From: Chionis minor
Taxonomy: Eukaryota > Chordata > Aves > Charadriiformes > Chionididae
Reading direction: 5' to 3'
Length of the DNA: 64,000 nucleotides
Assembly (NCBI GenBank): GCA_013398295.1
Contig: VZSF01000634.1
Span: forward strand, 336,864 to 400,863
Made by a program: the position numbers and the translations under genes. The notes beneath the pieces are model-generated. The model ran no database searches and had not been told where the DNA came from. It saw only the letters and a program-made list of their open reading frames with translations. Within the stretch, counting starts at the first letter, position 1. Each line of letters begins with the position of its first letter. Positions 49,259 through 61,100 of this stretch are shown piece by piece.

Positions 49259-52200
49259 CGCCTCCGCTGTCGGTTTGTTTTTTGCTCTCGGGCTGCTGAG
49301 CCGTTTCTTGGAATTCCCGCTGTTCGGAAAATGGATAAACCCAGCCGCGCTTTCAGTCGTTCAGGCCGCAGGCGGTGGGTTTTTGTGGCAGGATTCCGCC
49401 GGTAGGCCCCTAAAAACGCAGCAAATCATTTCACGCGTCATGTTTGTGCGATTGTTGCTTCAGTGATGTTTAAGAAGAGTAAAGCGAGTTACTCCCTTAC
49501 AGTCAGGAGGCCAAATGCGGCAGAAAGGTGTAGTGTCTATTCACTCCTAATTGAAGATCGTGTAGCCAGACCGTTTTGAGAGAAAAAAACCAAAAACCAC
49601 TGCAAAGTCTTGCTCCACTGAAGGGTGCAGAGTTCTGCTCTGCCTTGGATCCTCAGCTCGCCGTTCAGCACAGGGGCACACAGCCCTTTCCCTTAAGGGA
49701 TTATGTGAGGTGCCTACGCCTGAAAGATTAAACATTTTAATAATATGGGTGTTGTGGAGTGTTTTGTAAAGCACAAAAGTTCCACCTGGCCTTAACACCA
49801 TTCTTGGCACAATGAGCATGTTGCATAAGTTACAGTAAAACCATCTTTACGTGCCACTTTGTGCACGACAGGATTCAGCAGACCTCAGTCCCGCGGGTCC
49901 TTCTCTAAGGGTTCCACCCCGGCCTTTATTGTCAGGGCTGGGCTGATCTGGTCTCTTTGGTGATCTGAGCCCAGCTCAAGGCCGAGTTTCAGCTGAATCT
50001 GAATATTTGTATTTCCTGTTGTATTTGTTCACATGCAAAAACCACCAACAAATCAAAAATTCCTCTTCAGATGAGTAGAAACAACTTAACCTGCTTTAAA
50101 CATTTAATGTTTTGCATTCCATTTGTCACCAATATCCCCAATTGTATCCCAGTTGAGAGCTATTTTTTGCTCACTCCCTTCCAATGCGTTTATTTCAGGG
50201 CTTTTGAAATTCGCAACTCAGATAGTGTTTGTGAAAGGGAATTCCTGCAGTTTGATTACCCACAATTTAATTAAAAAAAAAAAAAAAAGAAAAGAAAAAA
50301 AAAACCCTAAGGAAGAGATTAGCTCCTGATTTAGACATCCGTGCTGAGCACTCTAGGTGCAGAGCATAGTCACTGTATTATATTCATTAACTATTAGCAT
50401 ATGTACAAGTTTAAGGGAACGTGTACCTCTCTGTCAGGGCTAATAATCTTCCTTTATTGCCTCAGGTGAAACGAAAAGGCCAAAAAGAAAACCATTGAGT
50501 TGCCCAAAGAGTTTGCAACAGACTCATAGATGGGACCACGTGACTGCAAAAAAGGCCAGAATTTTTCTTACTGTTCCAAAAGATGCAGCATCTTCGATGT
50601 GGATGGTTCCTGCAGTGACCACGGTTCTCCTCAGTGCTTGAGCACTTCTGCACTGGTACCCAACAGAGGGCAGTGGTAGCCCACGCACTTTTTCAGCTCT
50701 TAATTCCATCTGTTGAGAGTAGCACAGGCTACATGCACTCCCTGTCATGGCTTTGGGGAGGTTAATCAACAGCAAGAAGTGGGGGGGGAAAAATGGCTGT
50801 GATGTCAGTACCTGTGGGCCAAAACCCGATTTGAAACTTTTTTTTTCTACAAACTGGGGATTGCAAAATACTGTGTGCTCGCAGAATATCTCACAATGGC
50901 AGGTCTGTTTGTTTTTAGTGGGAATATGGAGTTTTCACTTATGTCCTAAGCATTGTCGCAAGGTTGTTCACTGTTGTATTAGACTCCGGAGAGGGCTACA
51001 GTCGTGCAGCAAGCTGAAATGGTGTTTGGACTTACAGAACCCCACTGAGAGATGTAAAAATTTTTATTACTTAAGGTTCAGATGTGGACAAGAAATATTT
51101 TTCTAGACGTAGGAAAATTACAGAAATTTTAGGAAAAAAATGCCAATCTGAAATCATGAGGAGAAAAACCAACCAAACAAAAAATATTTCCAATTTGCTG
51201 AGGGATGTAAAAATTCTAATTTCATGGTAGTTTTATTTCAGATGTCTCATATTTTTACCTCAGACTTCAGTCACAATAATGGGGTCTTTCATACACAAAG
51301 TATTCACGTCCCACCTGTGGCCATATCAAAATTTTTTGAGTTAGCAAAGTTTATCAAACTGTATCTTTTCTTTGAACTGTTTTGATTTTGATGCCTTGAA
51401 ATGCTTCATGGAAAAATGGTTTGCTTCAAAAAAAAGAAGTAATAGCTGGTCTGTTTTATTTTAATCTCTTACACTCGCTTATCCTTCTGTCTAATCTGAG
51501 CTCTCAGTTTACAAATGCTTGAAGGTTTTGCAGAACAGAAGGAAATCTTTATAATAAATTATTATTGTACTTCAAGATGAAAAGTGCTGTATAAATACAA
51601 GGTATTATTAGAATGCTGTATTAGCCTACATGTATTTCACCTAATAAATTCCCCATGGCAACTCATGGACTAAATACGTACCTGGTTTTATACCCTTTGA
51701 CCTGAGGACAACTACTTTTTTTCCCTCTGCCACACCATTTTGTCTGTTTTTGTGTTTACACTGGAATTCCTACTAAGTCATCTAAATCTAGAAGTGTGAG
51801 AAACATGTGAACCTGGAGATGGTAATAAAGGCCGCAGAATGCTGAAGGGATTCCAGAGCTCATATTTACACCTCTGTCATTCTCCCTAATGTTCCCCAAC
51901 CCCAAAGTATTTCATACATAAGTGTGTTGTCATTAACATTCCATTCATCTTTCTGGTATGTTATTCTCAACACTAATGATAGCATAGAATGAGACTTCTC
52001 TCTCAGAGTAGTTTCTTTCTTCCCAGTTGTTTTCCAACATGCAAATGAATCACACTGTAGAATTTCCTCTCTTTGTAAAGTACCTTTGGTGTACTGCTAT
52101 CATATCTTGAAGGCATATATTAAACCTGGTCTTGGGAAGTCACTCCAAATGTATGTTTTTAAATCATTAAATGCACGGAGTAAATAAGTACATACTGCTA

Positions 52201-53719
52201 AAATAACTTGGGAAGTGATTAAGTCCAGGACAGAGACAAGTGAGACAGTTTACTATCTCATAAAGGTTGGAGTTGTTTTTTAATTTCATATGGGCCCCTC
52301 AGCAGAATCACATGGGTGGTTACAGGACATAAAAGCATCTTTATGTGCTTGTGAACACAGATCTTTTGCGTTACTCTTTAAAAATACGTAGCTGTCTGAC
52401 TTTTGCATTGCAGAAAATTACAATTCCTTTAATTGTAACCGTAAGAAAAGCATTGCGAATTTTCAGGTCTGATACAAATAACAGGAATGAGAATTTTTTC
52501 TGCTTGTGGGTGCCTTTGGATAAGTCCTTTGCTTCAGTTTCTCCATCAAATGAAAGTAGTACTTCATGCCCTACTCCACGTGTGCAGTCACATGAGTATT
52601 TTGAGGCTGACCTTGGTGGATGAAGAAATAATTTGAGAAAGAAAATGCACCCCGAGGAATGTAGTGATGGTTAATTAGTGTTCGCATGTACTCAAATGTA
52701 ATCTTGTCCATTAAATGCGGCAATGCTGTGGCGGCTGAGCGACTCTGTTTAGATTGTCCCGAAAGACAGAGAACACGTGGAAGAACAGCCTCAAGGCTGC
52801 TCCGAGCTGAGGATGCTGATGAAATGGAAAGTTCTTGTATCCCAGAAAGACATTTGATATATCCTTGGGGAAGCAATTTCCCCAAGTCCTGTTACCAACA
52901 GCCGTGTTACAGTGGGATCAGGAGGGGACATAACTGCGTAACTTGTGTGTACTCAGTGGGCAGGTTTTCTTCTTTCGTTACCTCATGGGTTGACCATTGA
53001 ACCCATTGCTGCTTCAGATAACCAAGATAGGTCTCTCTCAGTTGAAGTAGTGAAAAAAACAGGAACCCTTACTTCTACCCTGAATACGGAGAACCACCCC
53101 CTAGGCCCTTTACTAGTGTTTCAGTCTCTAGAGCCTGTGGAGTTGGAAGATCAGTCAGCTGTAATGCATGTCCACGTAATGTGTTCCCTGACGTTGTAGC
53201 ATAGTGAGACAAGTCATCTATTCACCCTGTTTGCCGTCTAAAGCCACTGTAACTAGCACCATGTAAATATTTCATCTGTACAAAGGCAGAATTTGCTAAC
53301 TGTGAAGAGCTTACTGCCTACAAGCATAAGATGCATTAGAGAAATCATTGCCCAGTGAATAAATGCAAGAGTTGTCGTGTGGCCTCTCGTGCCTGACAAC
53401 CTCCTAGAACGGGGGGCCTCAGGGAACTCAAGGTGCCGGGCAAATCCTGCCTGACAGCTTCCTCCGTAACCAAAGATACAACAGACTCAGAGCAAGCAAA
53501 ACTCATGGGGATCAGTAAAGAAGGAAGCTTGGGAGTGTTACACCCAAGCGGGAGAGATGCGGGTGGAGATTACCAAGCGCAGTAAAGGTGAAGGTGGAGC
53601 TGGACAGAGGGACAAGAAGCTTGGATGGAACACAGAAGGAGAAAACAAATGGGGGAAAAGTACTCCAGGGCCTCAGAACAAAGGGGACTGTGGCAATCTT
53701 GATCTGAATGCGCTGGAAG
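49259..53719. other. Intergenic sequence, no gene recognised
   Basis: No exon chain was recognised on either strand. In human, SCNN1D and then ACAP3 lie on this side of UBE2J2, but no block resembling an ENaC subunit or a BAR/ArfGAP protein was seen. An A-rich tract is at 50273-50304. A divergent non-coding transcript from the CpG island is possible. Confidence 0.5.
50273..50304. repeat. A-rich simple tract
   Basis: A run of A residues interrupted by two Gs, with no recognised retrotransposon body on either side. Confidence 0.8.
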
Positions 53720-53983
53720 AATCACAGAGCGGTTTGGGTTGGAAGGGACCTTAAAGCCCATCTAGTTCCAACCCCCTGCCCTGGGCAGGGACACCTCCCA
53801 CCAGACCAGGTTGCTCCAAGCCCCGTCCAACCTGGCCTTGAACCTCCAGGGATGGAGCAGCCACACCTTCTCTGGGCAACCTGGGCCAGGGGCTCACCAC
53901 CCTCACGGGAAAGAATTTCTTCCTGAGATCTCATGTCAATCTCCCCTCTTCCAGTTTGACGCCTTTACCCCCGGTCCCTATCA
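53720..53983 (-). mobile_element. CR1 LINE, truncated 3' end
   Basis: Read on the plus strand it starts AATCACAGAGCGGTTTGGGT, GGAAGGGACCTTAAAGCCCA and continues through CCAACCCCCTGCC, GGGACACCTCCCACC and AGGTTGCTCCAAGCCC to TTCTTCCTGAGATCTCA. This is the reverse complement of the CR1 3' end typical of bird genomes. It is well preserved, so younger than the MIR-like remnants, and 5'-truncated with no protein frame. Confidence 0.95.
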
Positions 53984-56900
53984 AGAAGTCAGTCAGGCAT
54001 AGGACTGAACTTTTGCAAAGCCATGGGGAAGGAAAGAATGAATCTTTGGGATGTTTTTGCGGAAGAAGTAGCAGCTGAACAATCACCTTGAAGAATTCAT
54101 CCCATGAGTAACAGGTGATTTAGCTCAGGAAACCACAGAGACATCTTTTGTTGAGCAGGGAAGCACCATTTATTAGCATGGCTATTGTCAATGTTCGCCA
54201 AAGATGGGGCAAGGAGCTCAGTGGTGCTGGTGAAGCCCTTTTTCATTTGTGCTAGGTATCCAGACACTGTCATCTGAAAGGCCTTAGTTAGGGTTTTGTT
54301 TGTTCTGTGTTCAAGCATTAATAAATATTGCTGAACTGTATTTACTCTCAACTTTTTAAAGCGTATGTCTTCATTTTGGGTGAATACAGAACTTTCACAA
54401 GGGTTGTTTTTTTTTTTCTTTTTTGGGAGGGCCTTTCAGCAAATGAAATTTGGGATTCTGAACCTTTTTAAAGGCAGAAGGATATTTACTGTTCAATCTA
54501 TAGTGAATCTCCATCACCGAGATCCGAATGTGCTGCAATTATAACTACCTGCGTGCAGATGAGAACTGTGACATTCCGAAACTAAATCACTGTCCCAGGG
54601 TCATGTTTGTAACACAGCACTAACCGATTTCCACGAGTTTTCCGCTGTCTGACCTTGCATTCAAACCAAGAGATATCCTTGAGCAATAATCCTTCAGAGA
54701 TCTTTTTTTAAGAGTACAGGAAACTAATGCTAATGTCTTGGCCAGATTTAGTTCAAGTAATTATATCCCGCCTTCCTGAATTCCCCTCCAATTTCAAGTG
54801 CATATGAGATGCATCACTTCCAGGTCTAAACTATGAGCAATGTCATTTGTATTAAAACATCTCGCTGATTTCCCATCTAAAAGTAGTGCCACTTCATTGA
54901 TGGATGAAACAATGTAGGGTTGGGTTTTTCTGGCTTTCTCATAAAGTGCTGCCAAGTTGCCTGTCTTTTCACCTTTGGCCAAAAGGCAATTTAGAGGTAT
55001 TGTGTGTTTATTTGTTTTTCTTATTTTTGGTCCTCTGTCTTTTTGAGGAGTTTTATTGCTTTAACTACCATACTGGCTTTTACTGAGTGACTTTCCTTCA
55101 GTGAACGTTTTGTCAATATAGCGGATGTTTCTTTCATAGTATTACAGAAGTATAGTATATTATTTTCTAGTAGAACTATATTATTTTGTAGAATTCACCA
55201 AACTCTTGGATTACCTAGGAACCCGATCACTTGTTCATAAATGGCTTCAGCACGGGTGATTATCTCGAGTTTCAGAGAAAGGCTATGATGGTTCTTGCAT
55301 CTCACTGATTCATTGTTCATCATGAGGAAATCATTCGATTGTTTTGAAGCTCCATTTTTCTTATTGTATAAAGAAAGGATAACATTATTTATCTAGCTTT
55401 ACTGGAAGCACCCAAGCTTAATCATTTGGTGAGTGTCACCTGTTTTGGGCACTCTGGACTAAAGGTTCTACATCAGCAAGTGCCAAACATGAATCATAAT
55501 CTTTGTTTTCCATAATCACTGATGTTATGATAATGATCAATGTTGTTCCTTTATAGGCCAGATTAATATTTCCAGGGATCATACTTTTTGTGATTTACTC
55601 CATTTTCTACTGTCTGAATTGGAGAGGCAGCAGGCAATCAAACAGCCCTAGGTGACCCAAATAAAACGATAGGCAATTTAACTTAGGCACCGATTAATCC
55701 CTGATAAACTTGCTCAAACCAGGGCTTTTTTCCCTTTGATTTCCTCTCCTGCCTGGCTAAGGTCGTGCGTGACCTCCTTTGTGATGATTGACAAGGAGAT
55801 AGCATTACTTGGAAAATAATTCTGGTATGTTTCTGAGTCAGAAAGAGGAAAGGTCAGTCCTCTTATTTATTCCACCGGTACTAGGTAAGGAGCTCCATTA
55901 CCAGGATCCACTTCCCATTTACCTCTCCATCCTGTGTTTCCCAAACAGTAATTGGTACACAGCCATCAGTGGCCGTAAGTGGCCTTCTAATGACATCACC
56001 TTAAGATGCAAATGCAAATAGTATGACATACCAGTTTCTCCTTACTGTTCATCACTTTCACTCCGAGCCTTTCACTGCTTCCGCGTGCTCTTCTTTAGTA
56101 TTTGACATTTGTATGATTACATTGCTCTTTATATCCAAAGCACAGCATGCCTAGCATTAGAACCTTATTAAGCTATTACCTTGCAAGATGGATATATGCC
56201 TTCAAAAGCCATTATAATGGCTGTGGTTTCGTTACTGCTGAACTTCCTTTAAAGCCAGATAATCTCTACACAGATCTCTGTAGATAATCATTCCTCACAG
56301 AGATCATTTGCAACTTCATGGCAAGTTCCTGTGTCTAAATATTTTTTCTTACTTGTTTAAAACATTTAGTCCTACAGGAAGATCTGGCTGCGCTGACCAG
56401 TGGTTTGTTTTCCTCTGGATAGACATGACGCTCAGTAAGTGGGCTGCTTTGCTAAATTTCTTTGACAAACATACCTCTGCCTTACCTAGAAGAATTGTCT
56501 CCACTGCTGAAAGGAGGAATTGAGCCTTCCAGTAATAAAATATTTCCTTTATAGCGCTTACTAAGCAACGCAGAGTACCTGTTAAACTTTTTAAACTGTT
56601 TTTAAACTATTAAACCTGAGCTGTAAATCCCTGCTCTCCCACTCCACCTTCTGATCTGTTTTTTCCCTTATGCTCAGGAAGAGGAATGGGGGTGCACTGA
56701 ATGCCACCAGGACGGTTGGAGCAGACGGAGTGTAAAAGCACATGGAGTCTTTTACAGCCAGATTCTGCTCAGTTCAGGCCTAGATAAAGAGTTCGCTTAT
56801 TGATGCAAGCTTTTGGGGATGCTGCAGCCTTGCAGGAAGACGCATCCTTGAAAAGGAGGAGGGAAGCCTTTTGGAACTATTGGTACAAATGATGTTTGGA

Positions 56901-57659
56901 ATTTATGTCTGCCAGCGTAATCTCTGGGCATCTTACCAATAAATATATGCCAGACAGATTATCAGAAAGAAGATGGCAAGGCAGCGTGATTTCTTATGGC
57001 ACCCAGAATAATAAAATGATGTTCTGTCTCACAATTTATGCTGAATATTAATGACTGTGTCCTAGAGGGTCTTCTGCCAAGGGGTGCTCAGGGCATATTT
57101 TGAAGTCTGAGACAGATCAAAGGTAATTTGCTTTTGTTCATCCCACCAAACCCGACCTTACCCTCTTTGTAGCTCCACTATAGCGTTTAATCTTTAGTAC
57201 ACAGATACGTGTAGCATACGGTATTCTTTGACGAAGAACTAACCTCGCTGCCATGGCAAAGCAGGGCATGGGGAAGCAGGGAATGCCTCAAACAGAGTTT
57301 CACAGGTAATTGCTGCTGATCTATCAAGTCAAAGTCAACGTTCAAGTTTCTAATGGAACAGAATATGAAGATGATATTTGCTTCCAAAACCTACTGGAAG
57401 ATTCCAGACAAAAATTCCAGGGATAATGAGGAGTAACAGTCAGTCCTTGTGTGATGACTAAATGCATTCTCAAAGAGGAGAGTGAATTTCTGAAAAAATA
57501 TCAGATAAAGGATATAAGCCTTCATGATGTACACTTGCTTCTGGAGGCGTATTAAATGGCCTGCGTGGCCATTTGTTCTTGATCTATAGACCTCTATGAC
57601 AAATGGGTCTAGAAGTGAAAATAATCTCAAGATGTTATCCTCCCAGGCTGATGAAGGAA
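53984..57659. other. Intergenic sequence, no gene recognised
   Basis: AT-richer sequence without recognisable coding blocks or RNA genes. Open frames are short and have no splice partners. A T-rich run lies near 54407-54424. Confidence 0.5.
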
Positions 57660-57715
57660 GAAGAAAGTCTGTTCTGTTAAGCAGCGAGAAGAAAGTATGT
57701 TCTCTTAAGCAACGG
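57660..57715 (+). repeat. 28-bp tandem duplication
   Basis: Two adjacent 28-base units (57660-57687 and 57688-57715) share a GAAGAAAGT-TGTTCT-TTAAGCA pattern and differ at four positions. The period is not a multiple of three, so it does not build a protein repeat. Confidence 0.85.
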
Positions 57716-58027
57716 GCATTGCAAGGAGTTCATTTGATGCGGCTGAAAGCTAAAGACCGAAATATACGGGATCTGATGTAGACAGCACCCCTTGCGCATT
57801 GTTGGAAAGTACCTGCAGGATTGTTAAATGCACAAAGAATTCTGTCACCTCTGTGTCTAATAGAGGAGTGAGTACTGATCATCTTTAAATATCAGATGAG
57901 ATCTAGGAATATCTCTTAAAAACATATTTTTAAATACTGTAGCATGACTACAACCCATCCTGTTGCAATTAACAAGCAGTATCAAAGCAATAGTCATCAT
58001 CATGCTTACATGGCAGCTTACATCACC

Positions 58028-58168
58028 AAAGCTTTATACAAACACCAATTAACCCTCTCAACAATGCTGCAAAGTGTCATTAAGTCTATTTCAGAGATGA
58101 AGCAACAGAGAGAGGCAGAAAGATTTGCCCAAGATTGCACAGCAAGAGAAGACAGAAGTTCAAGAGTT
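58028..58168 (+). repeat. MIR-like ancient SINE
   Basis: Follows the MIR consensus in order: GCTTTATACAAACACCAATT, AACCCTCTCAACAATGCTGC, then TTTCAGAGATGAAGCAACAG with AGAGGCAGAAAGATTTGCCC, AAGATTGCACAGC and AGAAGTTCAAGAGTTT. The equivalents in the consensus are the lowly diverged ACAGATGAGGAAACTGAGGC and TTGCCCAAGGTCACACAGC blocks. This is the clearest ancient SINE in the window. Confidence 0.65.
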
Positions 58169-61100
58169 TAAGGCTTTCAAGTTGGTATTTCTTTGATGTT
58201 GTGGCAGACTCTATCCTTGTTGTGGGTGGAGTTCTGTATTTATTGCCATTGCTTTTATGATTCTGGTGGATAGGGAAAATTGAATATCTTTTTGTTGCAT
58301 TTGTTTTTCATTTTAGTTGGGTTGTGTTTTGGTTTGGGGTTTTGAATGTGCTCGAGATTGGAGAAGCAGGGACCCTCTAGCCAACAGGATGTAGACCTTG
58401 AAGAAATGGTCATGCACAGTTTGTAGATTTCTGCCTTTATTTGCATTTTATGTGGTGCTGATGGGGTAAATACAGTGAGGAAAAATCACTAGGCCAGTTC
58501 AACTCTTGGTTACAAACCATTCCTGACTTTTGGGGGAACTAACTTTTGGGGCTTGCCTTGGGACTTCTATGGAGGGTTTCTGTTAGCACTGAACAGACAG
58601 GTCAGACCAGGAATATTTGTGCTCTTCAGGTGGACTATTCACTCCACATTACTCACGGTGAGGTACGGGTCGTGGAAGTCACGTGGCGACATTTCTGTTC
58701 TTCAGTTGGCTAGTAAAGCTTTCCCGGGTGTAAAAAAAAAATAAAACCAAGTGATTAATAGCGAATCGTAGGGCTTACCGGCTAACTACAGTGCTTTCCG
58801 TGTGAATAAGCACACCCTAAACATCAGAACAACCAGATCCAGAGCACAGAAACATCTGGTCTCCCAGATAATCTTCTGCAAGTGTGAATGAATCAAAAAT
58901 AAGTCATCTATGCAATCCTTACACCGGCCTAGCATTTTGGATCGCCTTTGGCGTCATTTAAAGGTTACAGAATTATCTGTTTTTTAAAGCCAGGTCTTCT
59001 CTTCAGCCACAATGCTTCCCTGAGGGTTTACCTGCATTCAGAGGATTATTGCTGGGCTTTTTAAAGTTTTCGGCACTGGTAGTCTGTATAGAGCTGTTTG
59101 TACATTTGCTACCAGGTCTATGACTTTGCAATTACTGACTCAGGCATGGATAGAGCTGTTCTATGAGAAGATGAAGGAATCCTTCAGATCTTGCTGATGG
59201 AAAATATAGTATTATGCCTGAATTTAACCCAAAAAGCATCCATCTAAAGAGGTATGACAGCTGACACAGCCACTTATATAATAGCTAGTTTCAGTTACTG
59301 ATTTGCTAATGACTGTTTTGCCCTTGCGCAGTTTGTTCCCGGTTTCTTCATTCCCCTCCTTCCCAGCTGCCATACTGTAGTACCTCTTCCTCTTGTTGAC
59401 ATCTGTTCCGGTTCCCAATAGGAAAGCCTGAAGTTACTGGATCGATTAACCCCTGTGAATTTCTACCAAGCATCGCATGGCAGTCTCTCTCCTGGGTACC
59501 AAGAGGAGTAGAGATCGCCAGGGGAGATCTGCTTGCCTATTGCCAGAAGACAGGAGCCAGGCGTACTCTCTACCACTTTCTCCAGGAGCTTGGACAACTG
59601 CTCGGGGAGATTTGGGCTTCATTTATGATGGAGTTGCGGCATCTGTGATTCCAGGATGATTGCAGCTTGCACATCCACAGAACAAGAAGCTTTTACTGAT
59701 GTTCTCCAGCCTCTGTCAGTCCTAATTGCATCAGCATTCCTACAGGTACTGCGTCTGAGCTGGAATAGGATTAAAAAAAAAAAAAATAATCCACTAGCAA
59801 GCAGGATTTCACCAGCCTGTGAATCTTTCAACTCGGCTGAGGGGTTGACAGGTCTGAACAGGCGGAACATCATCTAAGAAGGCCCGTGACTAAAGAAACA
59901 AGAGCAGCAAACAGGAAGAGAAACAAAAAAAGCAGGTGTTATCCCAGAGGGATGACAGAAGCAGCTACAGACATCTTACTCAGAAAGGTGAGTGAGTGGA
60001 AATGAATGCTTGGTCATACTGGCAGCAAGCAGGATTTTGCTACTGAGACTGCGTTTTTAACCCTCTGCGCCTCTGGTGGAGGCTTAATGAAAAGCAGGGG
60101 TTACGTGGGGCCTCTTCATAACAAGAGGTGTCATTAAGAAATGTTTAAATGGCAGGTGACAAGCAGAATATGCATGTGCTCACTGCTGTGATTTCTGGGG
60201 TTTGTAAGGATATGCCAGCTAGCTTTAGCTTTGCTAACTCAGGCGCTGCTGGTGATAAAACCAGAGCACCAGGGAGCTCAGCACTAGTTAAGGCGTATTT
60301 ACCCACTTCCTTGAGCAGGTTTGGCAGCCTTCGCTTTAGCTAGATGCCAACCAGTGGAAAAGGGATGCCAAGGTACACCAGTGCTGTCCTGTTTCTGCAG
60401 GCATCGCTCACGGTGGTTTCAAGATACAGATCCCCTCAAGGTATAGATCCCCTCAGCCATGGCTCAAAACATAGCACAAAGCAATGAATTTTGGGTTTCC
60501 CATGAGCAATTTTGGTGAACAGAGCTTCAACACAGAGATTCTAGGAGACAAGAACACCTTGAAAAATCAGAGTTAGTTCAGCAATATTTGGTGCAGGATC
60601 AAAAGGAGACATTAAGCAATATTTGAAAGCTCTCCAGGGCAGGGACTGGCTTTGTTCTGCCGCTTGCATAGGGCTGAACAAGCTGTCAGCACTTCCATAA
60701 TACCTCTGAGCGTTGCTCCTTTCTCCAGTAGGACAGCAGAGAAACAATTTTGTGTTCTGCTTTGAAAAGACAGCAAAGTGGTTCTGGCTAGTAAGAAATG
60801 GGAAAAAATACAGGAGGCAGAGCCTGATGCATGCCGGTTCAAGTCCATACACAGCACAGCCAACCAACGAACACAAAGAGGAAACACTGGGAGTTTCCTT
60901 CTTCTAGAGTTGCCCACAGAAGTTTGGCTGCCTTGGAGTGGGAGGAGGAATAGACTGGCTCATCCAGTGGCCATGAAGAAAGCACTCTGAGGGAGTTTCC
61001 ACAAAACCAGAGGAGACAAGTTGCACTGATTTCGGAGAGAGGAAAACTGGGTTGGTATGCTGTGTCCTGTGTAATGGGAGAAAATGTGGGAAGATGGTTT

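Larger units (their letters stand above)
48760..49260. promoter_or_regulatory. UBE2J2: CpG-island promoter of UBE2J2, probably bidirectional
   Basis: A dense CpG block unlike the surrounding AT-richer DNA, with no TATA box. Sites visible by eye are a YY1-type AAGATGGCGGC at 49091-49101, several ETS-type CTTCCG/TTCCGG cores at 49137-49208, a STAT-type TTCCGGGAA at 49138-49146 and a GCGTCAC CRE half-site near 49175. The YY1 motif fits the usual position at or just downstream of a housekeeping-gene start. The ETS sites lie upstream of UBE2J2. ETS-rich CpG islands often fire in both directions. Confidence 0.8.

Noticed and set aside
52571..53000. Overlapping 104-codon frames on both strands
   Set aside because: Neither resembles a known protein. 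There are no convincing splice sites.
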